This document shows, one piece after another, positions 23,997-35,389 of a stretch of 64,000 bases of DNA. Below the pieces are notes generated by a model that was not told where the DNA came from, did not search any database, and saw only the letters and a list, made by a program, of their open reading frames with translations. Position 1 is the stretch's first letter. The number at the start of each line of letters is the position of its first letter. The stretch is from Hyphodiscus hymeniophilus (taxonomy: Eukaryota; Ascomycota; Leotiomycetes; Helotiales; Hyphodiscaceae), in assembly GCA_016508695.1 (NCBI GenBank), contig VNKQ01000020.1, positions 620,001 to 684,000 of the forward strand. Reading direction: 5' to 3'. A program made the translations under genes and the position numbers.

Positions 23997-25132
23997 CAGA
24001 TTCGACAGCCTCTACCATTCCTTTGCTGGTATTGGTCATAGTCAACTCATATGGGTAGAACACCACAGCTTCGTTAACAGCAGCAAGCTCCTTCAGATCA
24101 GAATTGTTCATTGTCTACCTAATCAGCTTTAGACTTTGGTGTTCAATTGGAGTACTTACTTCGTAGACAGCCAGCTTAAGAACCTGATATCCAGACTTTC
24201 ACAGCTCGGATTAAGATCAGCATTGAGGATCTGGATAAAAGATGAGAGTCTTACGATGGCATGAGTTTATACTTATTAATCAAAGCTTTTAAGGCCTTGA
24301 AACACAATATCAATAACCAAGTTGACCCAAAGGCATATTTGGCCAGTATATCCTTTTACATGTGTCATGGAGTATGGGATTCATATCGGCAAACTCCACT
24401 AAAAAGAGACTCCTCAGACCTTTCTAGGTAATGATCGCGTAGATTAAACGATGACCTCTTAATCTCCAAAGCTCGTACTGTGCACGTTGAGTAAAGAAGC
24501 AGGCAAGCGAAATATACGCAAACTCCACAGATGAGACCCATTTAGGTTGTCCCCAAAATATAAAGTCGTTTACTCTTTATTTTTTTAAAAACTATCCCAG
24601 GGTCTTTCAGATCATTCCTTTTTCCTTCCCCATGTAATCTACATATCTTTTTGATCATCCCTGATCCCTCAGATCATCTTCGACACCTTTAGCGTCATCC
24701 ACTAGTCCCAACTCTGGAAAAATCAATCGTCCTAGCAATCATCTAATGCGAAGAAGATATCGAAGTAGGTAGAGCTTAGGATGATCAGTGACATAGGCAT
24801 CCGATCTCAGTTTCAGTGTACGTTCACCACTGGCAGCTTACAGCTCCAAATCTTCCATAACATCCGTACCAATAGAACTAACCACCTGCCACCCGAACTA
24901 GCGGGCGACTAGCTCCATGATTAACAAACTCCGGTTGACTCGTATAAAGAATAAGATGATCTGTCTATTTAGATGAGATGATCGAACAACACTTTCCCCC
25001 CCAAGTAGGCGAACGGTCACCATCAGCACGCTCATGAAGCTTCTTTGCCCTCCACGACGTTGTGTGAGGAATCAGACATCAAAATAATTTCGAAAGATCT
25101 GAAGCAAATTCATTGTTGGTCTGGGAGATGCA
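23997..25132. other. AT-rich region, no gene called
   Basis: Contains an ATG-started minus-strand segment at about 24111-23965 (ELAAVNEAVVFYPYELTMTN) that is open but joins to nothing convincing. After about 24.2 kb the DNA is AT-rich with repeated GATCATC-like words and many stops. Confidence 0.35.
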
Positions 25133-26131
25133 ATGAATCAATCGAGTATCCCACAGCGTCTAAAGAGAGTGAAGGCTATACTGCCCAGTACTTTCCGGGG
25201 CAAATCAGGAGACTCTGACGGCGCAACAGATATACCCTCGCAAGTTACAGTGAAATCTTACCCGGGAACGTGCCATAGGATCCTCAGAGTTTATCTAGGA
25301 CATCCATGGGACAACTACGATTATATTCGCCATATCGATCATGTCATGCTAGCAAGGGACACAACCTCGTGCTTCAAGCTTGTTAACATTCGACAATGTT
25401 CAGCCTCAAACGAATTGGAGCGACAGCTCCAGATTATTTCGACTATTCAGCATCCTAACCTAGCAGCCATTTATGATGTCTACTGCGATGACGAAGAAGC
25501 ATTCCTTATTACAGAAAATCTCGACATTTCTATCTCTCAACTAGACTTCCAGACGTTCGAGCCAAAGGAATGGGAGATTGCTACTGTGCTTGCAGAGGTC
25601 CTTACCCGATTATACTACCAAAGACTATCTGGCTAATAGTTGTAGGTCCTTAAAGGGGTAGCTTATATCTCTTCCTTAAAGCTATCATGCAGAGACCTTC
25701 TGAAACAAGATATCAGACTATCTCTGAACGGAGACATAAAGCTCCGTCGGTATTCTTTGAACTTTTGCGGAATTTTTGACTGATTTGGTTTAGTCTTGGA
25801 TCTTGAAAAGCTGAAGTATGACCACCTTTATGAGAGCCCAAGAATGTCTCAAGTCCTCCTTGATTTTCCCGTCCTGGCTGAACTCATTGAAGATATGATG
25901 CTTTCACGTTATCATCATACATCTGAGGAGGAAAAGTGGTCAGCAGATGCTCTAGATTTCTTGGCCTGCGCAGTGTCAGGATCCCTACAGAGTTTGGTGG
26001 ATGTAAGTAGGAGCACCATGTATAAACACTGCCGTACCGGCTGATCAGTCTAGCATTGCTTCTTACGTCACGCCGTATCTCCAAGGAGGTTAATTCCAAG
26101 AGTTCGATTCGCACTCGAAGCTTCGTATTGA
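25133..26131 (+). CDS. Kinase-fold protein lacking catalytic motifs (pseudokinase)
   Basis: Four exons (25133-25597, 25646-25745, 25794-26002, 26054-26131) with introns of 48, 48 and 51 bp give 283 residues. The layout is that of a compact protein kinase: a small lobe (HVMLARDTTSCFKLVNIR, then LERQLQIISTIQHPNLAAIY), a hinge (EEAFLITENLDISISQL), the catalytic-loop region, and the end of the large lobe (WSADALDFLACAVSGSL..HCFLRHA). However HRD is CRD, the following Asn is missing (CRDLLKQDIRLSLNGDIKL), and there is no DFG; the loop is followed at once by a shortened segment. All exon joins keep frame, so this is either a maintained pseudokinase or a young pseudogene. The second intron uses an unusual GTCGGT donor. 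Confidence 0.55.
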
Positions 26132-26628
26132 ACTTGCGGTAATGCCGATGGATAAGCGACATTGGAGTATATTCTACATGAAGGAGAACCTGGAACTTTG
26201 GGAGATTAGCCCCTCTAGCGAAACATCAAAAACGAACATTTTTATAAACCGTCTTACTTGATCAAGGTGTAACAACTTGAAGCACGTCTTCCAAACTTCT
26301 CGTCTCGTCTTCTTCAAGTATGATATGAAACTCAATTTGATTCAAAAGATCTGAGAGACACACATCACAACACCACGTAAACACATATTTTGAAGAACAC
26401 ACCCCAGTTATCTAAGACTGGTACATGACCGGGAACACTACATGACCCTTCCGGCAGAATTAAGTCGTGTAAATGGCGGTTGCGCTCACAGGTTCATAGT
26501 TGAACACTCAGCCAACGGCGATACTCAAGCTCCTCCCAGTCTCATCCCAGCCTGACGATCCTTATTCTCGAAATCTCGTGGTGATAGAGCCTTTGGAATT
26601 GGGTACCACATTTTCTACGCAGAATCGA
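26132..26628. other. Intergenic
   Basis: No ORF with a recognisable domain. The plus-strand ORF 26500-26775 overlaps the MADS-like fragment and looks like its shadow. Confidence 0.35.
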
Positions 26629-26880
26629 TTAGGAAATTCTCCAAGTCGTGCCAGGTTTACTAACAATGTCTTCCTTGGTAGGTGGCCAGGATTCTCGATT
26701 CGTGGACATGAACGTATCAAGTTGACCTCGTTTGCAAACCATCACGGCGACGTCAACCCCCGGAAACATCCCTAATTCATAGGCTTTTTTCATCAAAGTC
26801 TTCTTTCTCTTCCAAATTCCATTTTTGTTTGGTTGAACTCCGGTAGCCGTCATCATAGCAGATAATATCTCTTCTATCAT
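26629..26880 (-). CDS. MADS-box-like (SRF-type) domain fragment
   Basis: An 83-residue ORF, ATG at 26880. After a short leader it reads IWKRKKTLMKKAYELGMFPG, then VDVAVMVCKRGQLDTFMSTN. This is the basic helix and first strands of a MADS-type DNA-binding/dimerisation domain (K-R-x-x-LMKKAxELG followed by a V-A-V-x-V strand). Fungal relatives of this short variant often continue RESWPPT as here. No K-box or long C-terminal region follows, so it is either a stand-alone short protein, a first exon, or a remnant. The lysine-rich helix is intact. Confidence 0.5.
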   Translation of the reverse strand: MIEEILSAMMTATGVQPNKNGIWKRKKTLMKKAYELGMFPGVDVAVMVCKRGQLDTFMSTNRESWPPTKEDIVSKPGTTWRIS

Positions 26881-28013
26881 TTAGATGGGGGCTTTGCGTG
26901 TTTTAAGGAACCGCTATTATTATCTCTTCGTCCACCATGATCATCAAGGTCTTATACTCGTAATCGGGTGACTATATCAAGGGAGATGATGTTATACCTT
27001 ACCCAAAGTTAGATTCTCACCAAGTTTTTATGATAACCTATCCTTAGTTGTGACTCGAACGTAATGCATTGATCTGTGGATCATCGGGTCATCCGGTGGC
27101 CTCTGGGAAAGGTCATTCGATTTTTAGGCCGTCTTCTGCCTCCACTGGTGATTCTGGCACACTACCATCTATTGTTGTATTCTATTCGTAGATCTCCCCA
27201 TCCTATAGTGTATTGTATCTCGTCTAGGTCTGATGTTATCTGCTGTGAACCTATCAACCTCTCATATACGACGACGCTAAAGAGAAGACATTGTTTGAGT
27301 CTGTGTGTTTTATGTAGCATTGTTGCCTTCTCCTTAGTATGACTGGCAAAAGATGCAGGAGGAGAAGCATTCCAGGATTTAAAGTTCGGCCTCTATATTT
27401 CTTTTCTGAACTTCAGACTATTCGATCTCTATTAGAGTAGAGATTTATTTCGCCAGGTTATCGTCTCAAGATTTACTTGAACCCCATGGCAGATAATATG
27501 AACTCAGCAGAGCAACTTCCTTGTAGGAGATCATCTCAATGTGAGATCGAAGGGCGGAGATGAAGAGTTTTTCTTGTTAAGGGAAATACAAACACGCGAC
27601 TGGTTTCGTTCACGATCTCAGATTTACTGACCTAATATGATCTCGAAAGTTCCGTATGTAGCATTAGATGCCTTGATAATTTCAGTCACTACACATTTAG
27701 CTCACTTTATGACTCGACCAAACTTTTCTGCATTTGGGACTGCTATAGTAGATATAGACCCCTAATGAAATTTGATAATAGAACACACTGGAGATCAAAT
27801 GTGATCAACAAAACTCCCGGAATAGCTTTCCCTGAAGTTTCGAGCTTCTGCGTACATTTTCTTTTCATAAGGATATTACTTCAAATTTTGCATCATATCA
27901 TCAGTGTTTATAGATCTTCTGAATATATTATTAAACTTTCATGGTAAACAACCACGATATTCATTATTTAAGATCTCAAATGGCGGCTTCCCCTGTATCT
28001 CCTATGCTGGCTA
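26881..28013. other. AT-rich intergenic region
   Basis: Short ORFs only (under 90 codons, plus strand), no domain recognised. The region lies between the MADS-like fragment and the 3' end of the RTA1-type gene. Confidence 0.4.
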
Positions 28014-29117
28014 TCACAAGATATTCTTCTCGTCTTCAGGAAGATTCTTTAGATCATCTTTAATCTTTGCTTCAAAAACATAGCCTGGATGGACCAGAGA
28101 CATAGCATAGCCAGCAGTGAGAATCGTTCTATTGAATATTATTAGTTTTAACACTTCTGAATTGGGTTCTGCACGGCTACTCACAATCCCTCTAGACTAA
28201 TGAACATAGTTTCATTTGTCGCAAGACTACCTTCAAAGCCACCAGAAAGCTCAACAACTCCATAGATACACTGGATGAATATCATGACATACGCATATGC
28301 TAGGGCAACCCAAAAATACTTGAATCTCTTTGAAGACCGCAGCCTTTTGGTCGAGGGGTCGATAATGTAACGGTCCCGGTGAGCGCGGAGTCCGAACTCT
28401 AAGCACATTATACCAAAGAGTACCATAGCCAGAATTTGGGAGAAAAGTCCTGCAATTATTAGGTTCGTCCCGGTCTTGGGCTTTCGTCCGGTGGTAATGG
28501 CATTTATAGCAAGGACTGAGCCACTCGTCTGGAGTAGAAATGGTAGTAGGTTCGTGGAGACTGCGATAAAGGGGTAGAGTTTTAGGTAAATCATTGACGG
28601 CGTTGGCTTAAACGATTCAACTCTGAAATGTCATTAAAACAGATTGTTATCTTCTGGTACCTGTGGGGATATCACTTACAGATTCGAGTAGGAAAGAAAC
28701 ATTCCAGCTAAGTAACATATAGGCCCTAATAACAAACAGATCGTCTGAATATAAAGACTACGGAATATCAAAGCTAATCAGACTTAGAGTGGTAATATGG
28801 GGTTATGACTTACCCGCTTTGACTCCATGGCTGGGTATTCAAGATCAATCTCCCAAAATATCCTTAAAAAGTAAGCTCAGCTCGGCATTTAAGTAACTTT
28901 TATACTCACCAGTAATCTCCAAGATACTTCCAAGAACAATGGCAGTCATGAACCCCCAGGTTTTCCAAACAGCTCCCTGAATTAATTGCACCCCCGCCAT
29001 AAGGCTAAAGATAACCAACAACGTCGCATTTACTGGAAGTGACGGGGTATACCCCAGCGCCGAGGCCGCAAAGGGACACGATACACCCACTTCAGAACAA
29101 TATGTATAGCTTGCCAT
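28014..29117 (-). CDS. RTA1-like lipid-translocating exporter family protein
   Basis: Five exons (29117-28910, 28862-28814, 28757-28680, 28622-28185, 28128-28014) with introns of 47, 56, 57 and 56 bp give exactly 295 residues, the usual size. The protein has about seven membrane segments. Family marks include an N-terminal CSEVGVSCPF..LGYTPSLPVN outer segment, KTWGFMTAIVLGSILEITGY with FGRLILNTQPWSQSG, LLLGPICYLAGMFLSYSNL, and the final HPGYVFE. The usual glycine-rich, DxxS-type middle segment is replaced by PFLLQTSGSVLAINAITTG, a divergence to note. Fungal RTA1 relatives sit in the plasma membrane and are linked to sterol or sphingolipid toxicant resistance; substrate unknown. Intact although embedded in an AT-rich, decayed region. 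Confidence 0.85.
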
Positions 29118-30025
29118 AGTGATTTTTATACTCTAAGGAAAAACTTAGGAAATAAAGGAGTAGATTCTGACGACTAAGAAGAGGCGGCATTTATTATTTT
29201 GAAGGCAAGAGCATCATTAATATTCCATAGACAATATTTAGCCGAGAAGAGGCTCGACGGAATGGGCATGTTACGCGACTGATCTTAGGGAGAATTAGCA
29301 TTGCATCCTACCGTACCTCGCAAGCCATATCAAGGCGGGGCTGGAGCGGAATCGGAAGAGTGCTCTAAGGATAACTATATTTGATTGGCCACGATGAGCT
29401 ACGATGATCTAGTGGGGCATGATCCAGGAAAAAAAAGTTTAATTTCTTGAGGAAAAACCAAGAGCAGTAGACGGTCTTACCTAGTATATCATTCTGTGGA
29501 TCGATCATTCTGTGGATCGATCATCCTATATATCAACCATTTTGTGAATTTATTAATTATAGGCAATACTATTCGTCATTAGTGATTAACGCTTGCTGGA
29601 TTATCTAGCGTCGGGTATTACCGGCAGCAACGGTGTGACAAATGCTGTCTCATGAATTACTCTGATTGCTCTTTCTACTTACTGAACGACAGTGGAACAC
29701 AGATCAAAGGATCAAGGTTACCGGGACAAAATGAACCCATGACAAGGACTTCATAGAATTGCTCTTGTAGAAGCACCTCGCTTGCGTGTTGCTGAATACG
29801 CAAATCTGCCTACCGAACATTGACTTCCGTCGAGATGTCCACTCGAAGATGCTTCATCTACATGTAACGTACATACTAAAGAGCTGAAAACGGTTAAAAG
29901 GTAAAGAAAGAAATACTAAATATTTCGAGAGAGGAGATAAGCCACTTGCTTTGTCAAGGTTTCAACTTTGCCTCAAATACTAACTTCATTCTGCCATATA
30001 TTAATATTGTCCTCTTTCTCTGCTT
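29118..30025. other. AT-rich intergenic region
   Basis: No ORF above 75 codons. It contains the 16-bp duplicated word listed separately. Confidence 0.4.
29489..29520. repeat. 16-bp direct repeat, two copies
   Basis: TCATTCTGTGGATCGA occurs twice in direct succession, and the start of a third, diverged copy follows. A minor local duplication. Confidence 0.7.
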
Positions 30026-31090
30026 TCAATCCCCCTCTACTTCCAGACGTGTACGTTTCTTCATTCTAGTCTTAGCAGCCCGGTCTATTACTTCACGGAC
30101 CCTATAGTGAGGTAATCCCTCAATCTGAAGCTGCTTAATGGTCTCCCTTTTGTCTTTTGTCTTTTCATCCATCATTTGTCCCATGATCTCTTCCGCTCGC
30201 CCGGAACTTTGTTTTTTGTGACGGTTTCTCTTCCTTTGCGATAACCTGTTCGCCATTTCACATGGCTAATCCTCGAGGTCTAATATATAGTTCTTTATAC
30301 GCAGAAAACTTTCATTATACTTCTGATAGACTTCTGTAATATGTGGGATAGCTATTAATGGAAAGTTTAGCTGTTGATGTTCAGGAGGAAGTGCACACAG
30401 ATTTTACCACGCGTAGTATTCAGTAGGAATTTCATTTCCCTATGGCGATTAGTTTCGAAACAATCTCTCAGTTGACATCAAATACTAGTAAAGCATCAGT
30501 CCCTTGCGTAATCTAGGTTGCTTTCCCTCTGATTGATCGCTTTGTACTGTTTGCGCCATTGTCAATAATGGGATTACCAGTATTATTCCCACTCGCATTA
30601 TCGTCGGCAAACAAGTCGATGAAGTCATTGTCACCGGCTTAAATATTGGGAGGTATTTTGATAGCTTAATACAGTCCATCATAATATACCCAGCTTGGAT
30701 AAAACGACGGAACTTCTCTTCCTATTGGGCTTGAAAAGCTGAAGCCAATAAAGATTAGACGGCCACAGTTGTTTTGCATGATATTGCTAGGGCTAAGATC
30801 TCCGTGGCTAAAGCCTATAAAATGGAACTAATCAAGCGCTTGCTCAACCCTATTACAACGCAAACGTAGCTCAGACGGTACAACTTTGGATAACACTTCT
30901 ATTCGGTATCCAGTAATGACCCTATTGTCCAAGATAGGCTTCCTGTCAAATTCTACGACAGGCAATCCTAGCTTAGATAACTTAATAAGAACGTCATATT
31001 GATATTGAATAAGCTTAATAAATAGTTCATCGAGTGAGTAAGCTTGATTATAGGCAATTGACTGTGCTTTACGATTCGAATAAATGCGTA
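30026..31090 (-). pseudogene. Kinase-like (APH-fold) gene remnant with coiled-coil C-terminus (copy B)
   Basis: Read on the minus strand, the order is: helical N-terminal piece (QAYSLDELFIKLIQYQYDVL), linker (GLPVVEFDRKPILDN), then after a TAG the catalytic-loop-like motif GFSHGDLSPSNIMQNNCGRL at about 30806-30750, and PSFYPSW. HGDLxxxN is the catalytic loop of aminoglycoside-phosphotransferase/fungal kinase-like folds. Further down come YYD, KIPP, AGDND, a coiled coil broken by TAG (YILDLED-stop) and the basic end KRTRLEVEGD. The last half is homologous to copy A at 5038-5800. Nonsense codons and high AT content indicate decay. Original function was presumably a small-molecule or protein kinase; not provable here. 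Confidence 0.55.
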
Positions 31091-32479
31091 AGAACTATAA
31101 TCAACTGTGTCTGAGTCTCTCCAAACAGTACCTATTACTAAACTTTGTTCTACCAGCGAAATTTCGACGTCTTTGTTAAGGATAAGAAACCTTGTAAGGT
31201 TAGGATAATCTGGAGATCTAGACTATGTAATCAAGAAAGGCTCGCGACGATAGTTGACAAGGCATTAGTACGATCCACGCCGTCTAGCGCTTTGTAATAG
31301 TGTTATCGGCATAGCCTGACGTAATTAAAGTTTTTGAATTCGCTATAGAAGACTCGAGGTGGTCGACGGTTAGGAAGGACGCTTACGGCGGGATATTATT
31401 CATTGGGGTTTTCTACGCAATATTATTCTGCGGAGGTGCTTCCCTAATACGCGTTAATTGTATATTATAACCAGTATACTAGGACTTCCTTACCTTGGGC
31501 TCTTTGTGCTCGGATACGAGAGCTATGAGCCATATTGCACAAGGAGTATACGTTGCGTAAAGTATCTCCTTTCGAAATCAGGTCAAGGAGACCGATTTAG
31601 CGGGACGATACCGCACGTCGACCGAGCCTTAGCAGCCTCTTTAGTCGAACTACCAGAGGGCGTAATTACTACAAAATAAGCAGCTTGAAAAACCTACTAT
31701 TATTGCCGTGAGCGCAATATAGTGATAGTTTGTCGTGTTCTAGATGTAATATAATTTATAAATCGAGCCGCGATTCTTCTACAAAAGGTTTTCGAGCCTC
31801 AGCCATTAACTCAATTAGCATTTTTTATAGCTAATTCTTTTATGCCTAAGGCCACAGGCTTGGGTATCTTTCTAGCCACAAGTTTAGCCCCATGGTTACG
31901 TAAGTGTAAAATGCGTCGTAAATTAGCAAGGATTTAAAGGTAATTTGATAATTAGTTTTGATCCAAAGTATTTATTCGTGTGGCGATCTTACATAAATCC
32001 GTTCGCCCCCGCCACTATAAGGCTTTATAAATCGCGGGCTATCGAAAGCAGATCCTATAGCTTGGGACTAATCATTCTATTAGTATTACAAACAGTAAGA
32101 GCTCGGTTATAAAGCTCTAGGTAAAGGAATTGGTTTTTGCAATAAAGAGCGACGTTTGGAAAATCTGGACTAGGAAGTAGAATCCATAGGAGAATTTTTA
32201 GTAAGAGGGTTTTAGAATATTTGAGGATAGCTATAGAGTACGACTCGTACAAAATCTTCAGAGATATTAGTCTTTGTAAAGAGTATAATATGTTTAAAGT
32301 CAAAGTACATGTGATATTTCTCGGCACGGCGGGTTTTTCGGTACGCAGGGAGGGACGTTAAAGAAAGCAAGGTTCGACGTCAGCCAAATCAGAGGGTCCA
32401 CGTGTTTAATGGCACGTGTGTCTGTTTGGCTTTCCGATGCAATCCTTAGGCAAAAATTTAAGCATACATGTCTCTGAGT
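31091..32479. other. AT-rich decayed DNA
   Basis: Stops are dense in all frames. The longest ORFs (31458-31679 plus, 32055-32327 minus) show no recognisable domain. Possibly the missing upstream part of the transposon next to it, but I see no transposase N-terminus or terminal repeat. Confidence 0.4.
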
Positions 32480-33441
32480 CAGGATACACCGACTCTAAGA
32501 TTAGCTTCGAGTGGCTCAAGCGAGTGTTTGATCCCCAAACTAAACCATAGGCAAATGGAAAGCCTCGAGTGCTAATATGTAATGGCTTTGGGACACATGA
32601 GACCCTTGAAATTCTGGAATTCTGTTTTGAGAACAATATTATCTTATGACGCCTGCCCTCTTACACCTCCTCTAAACTTTAGCCTTGCGATGTTGGAGTT
32701 TTTGCACCTTTAAAGGCTGCCTATCGTGACGAAGTTGAACAACTCTTCCGAGGAGGTGTAGAAACTATTGGTAAGAAACATTTCACCTGCCTATATAGTC
32801 CTGCAAGAGACAAGGCGTTCTCGAAGAGGAATATCACTAAGGCCTGGGTTGCGACTGGTTTGTTTCCGTTCAACCAGGATAGAGTTCTTCGACGCACACC
32901 GAAACCTCCTGCTCAACTGGTTTTCCCGGGCCCAGATGTGATAAGAGAGGATCCTATTCTGCCACACGAGGTACCGCAAACGCCTATAACACCGGTGTCA
33001 GTAGCGGCTTTTATGTCGTTGTATAACCTGATCCAATAGGATACTTTTATACCTGACGAGGCAAATACACATCGAATACAAAGGTGTATACAAAAGCTTG
33101 CTAATGCCGGTCAGAAAGCCATTGCACATTGTGCTATCCTTGAACATGAACAGCAAATGTTAAAGAAGATAAACAGCGAAGCCAAAGTTCGCCGATCAAC
33201 CAAGTCCGTAGTACTAGGGAAGGAGAAGGCGAAGGTAATGAGTTATAAAGACATTAAGGAGGTACGAGCAACCCGTGATGCGAAAGATGCCATGAAAGGC
33301 AAGGGAAAACGTGGTCGGAAGCGTAAGAGTACTGCGTTGGAGGCGAATGAGCCAGACACGGAGGCGGAGGTGGATCGCTGGAAGAAGAATAGAGTTCAAA
33401 GTGGGTTTCTCGAAGCAGGCTCGCGCAGGCCTCGCGACTAA
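32480..33441 (+). mobile_element. 3' half of a pogo/Fot-type DDE transposase gene, inactivated
   Basis: Starting at about 32480 the frame reads GYTDSKISFEWLKRVFDPQT, then PRVLICNGFGTHETLEIL, LCRLPSHTS, CDVGVFAPLKAAYRDEVEQL, YSPARDKAFSKRNI and ATGLFPFNQDRVL. It ends in the basic tail (KGKGKRGRKRKS). This is the second half of a DDE_1/pogo-type transposase and its C-terminus. Active transposases have DGFGTH where this has NGFGTH, and three in-frame TAG codons interrupt it (about 32547, 32673 and 33038); two of them replace expected Gln codons. The N-terminal DNA-binding part and first catalytic Asp are not recognisable upstream. The changes fit RIP. No terminal inverted repeats were found. Confidence 0.8.
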
Positions 33442-33683
33442 TCACTGAATCAGAGTCAGTCATTGCGTTATCGGCGCAAAGAGGGATGAATCACCGCTTG
33501 TTATGGTTCCCAATTTATGACCGTAATTGCTTTCGATGCCGCTGATTATATTGACTCTCTGTGCCTCCATTTCCCCTCTGATGTTATTACTCGGGCCGTC
33601 CTTGGGGTCCATTATGGTACACTTTCCACGGACGGTACTGCCCAAATCAACATTGTCCTGCGTCGGTGTCGCTGTTTGTCAGG

Positions 33684-34459
33684 TCATACTAATCTCAACC
33701 GAGTGATAGGATCCTCGAAATCGGTTACGTTATGCTCAGTGGTTATATTCTCAAGGGTTACTGTCACAGCCTGGAGGAGACCTGCGGAAAATGCGGGAAC
33801 GTTTGAAGCCTTAAATTTGGAATTATGCTGTTCTAGACATCCTTCTACAGTTGCCGCAGCTGCTATCGCATGCACTGGATGCTCCTCCAGGCAGAGTCGC
33901 TGCTGAAATAATGTGCTGGGACGTGAGGCCATGAGTGCTCGTGTTTGGCGCTCTCAACTGATCCCACTTCGTGTCTGGTGGATCTGGATTTTCTAGGATG
34001 ATAGCTTCGATACGCTAAGCCATCAGGGATTCCATGCCAGTGATATAACACATATCTGTTAATCTAGCAGACCCGATGGTCGTGGTAATAGATACGTCTG
34101 GTGCACACTCTCCAAACACGACTCGGCCAAGGCACACCCACTATACAAGCATTTGGAAGCTTCGATGCGTAACCACGCCATGTATCTCTTCCAAAGTTGT
34201 TGACTGCTCTTTCCCTTCCTTCAAGGGTCCTTCAAACATAGCTGCGAGACATGAGGCCTGCTTGCAGAGGAGGGTTTCAGGAGCTTATGCTCGTCACTTG
34301 CAGATCCAATGCGGATTGTGACTTGAGGACTGGAACGGAGTGAGAGAAGCTTATAGTGTTAGCTGGAGCCAGGTAATAGATATTTGACACCACTGACAAC
34401 GTTGCAAAGTCCTCAAAAGCCGCATCAAGCAGTCTCTCCTGGGCATCTGTGCTCGCCAT
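33684..34459 (-). pseudogene. Broken BTB/POZ-domain gene
   Basis: Pieces in three frames line up with a fungal BTB protein. They are: VTIRIGSASDEHKLLKPSSA (start of the BTB strand/helix region), CLAAMFEGPLKEGKEQSTTL, RSFQMLV-stop-WVCLGRVVFGE, ITTTIGSARLTDMCYITGME, SLMA-stop-RIEAIILENP, and, after a frameshift, HPVHAIAAAATVEGCLEQHN with FSAGLLQAVTVTLENI. BTB proteins usually act as adaptors for cullin-3 ligases or as regulators. At least two in-frame stops and one or two frameshifts make a functional product unlikely. A single intron near the 5' end is possible. Confidence 0.6.
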
Positions 34460-35389
34460 ATCAAGGTGCAGGGCGGACGTCGGAGGCGACCAGAAGGGTA
34501 CAGGGTTGGTGGGGAGGCTGGCGCTTGCGCAGGCTCAGCTGTGCTCGAGCGCGGTTTGGGGGAGTATCTGCGGCTCTGCTACATCCCGTCATCAACGTCG
34601 TTCTTCTCGTTTCTGCTATGATCAGACCTGCCTCGGCTCTCGTCAAACAAGTGTGCGATACAAAGATAATATCATTCACAAAAGCTCGATCCCGGGCATG
34701 ATGGTTTAGTGGGAGAAAGCTGCGCCTGACTAGAAACGGTTTAGAGCTGGACCCTGAATTGCGATATGCAACAAACAGGATCGAGAGCTTCTTGAGGATG
34801 TTCTAACCGACTGTACTGTAACTCTCATGCAGGCTTTGAAGTGTGCGACTAAATCGGTTCTGGGGAACAGACAGATCTTCAGGTTTGGGCGTTTTAATGC
34901 CCGTCTATCTACCAACTGATATAAGTTAACGCTGTCTATTGCCGCACGATCCAAATTTACTTCCAGAAATCCCAAAAACCAAACATCGAAGGAGAAGGAG
35001 TACGGAAGATACTGAGCGATGCGGCTTCGGGTAGCCAACCAGATTTGGGGCGATCTAGTTCCAAATTATCCGCGCGGCTACAAAGTTACGCTAGTAGAAT
35101 GACGACAGAGCAATATCATCGAATTCTCGATTGCAGGGCCAAGATCTAGCGGCTCAAAATAGTTTAAGGGTCGACTTTTGGTCGATTGTTATGACGTTTG
35201 ATAATTGGACGGCTCTAAATGCCGATTAGGGACTTTGCATGCCAAATTTTAGCCTCTGTTAGTGACCATGACGCGGAGACTTCTCCGGTCTTGGCACTGC
35301 TCAGAAGTAATATTATTAAAACAGGTCTTTCATGAATTATCTTGTTCCACAGCTCTTACCTTGATTTATACCACTTTGGAGTTTTCGTG
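34460..35389. other. Intergenic, weak ORFs only
   Basis: ORFs of 72-105 codons overlap on both strands (34384-34701 plus, 34730-35038 minus). No domain was recognised. Confidence 0.3.

Noticed and set aside
31458..31679. 73-codon plus-strand ORF in AT-rich DNA
   Set aside because: No domain, no splice partner, and surrounded by stop-dense decayed sequence. Could not be tied to the transposase downstream.
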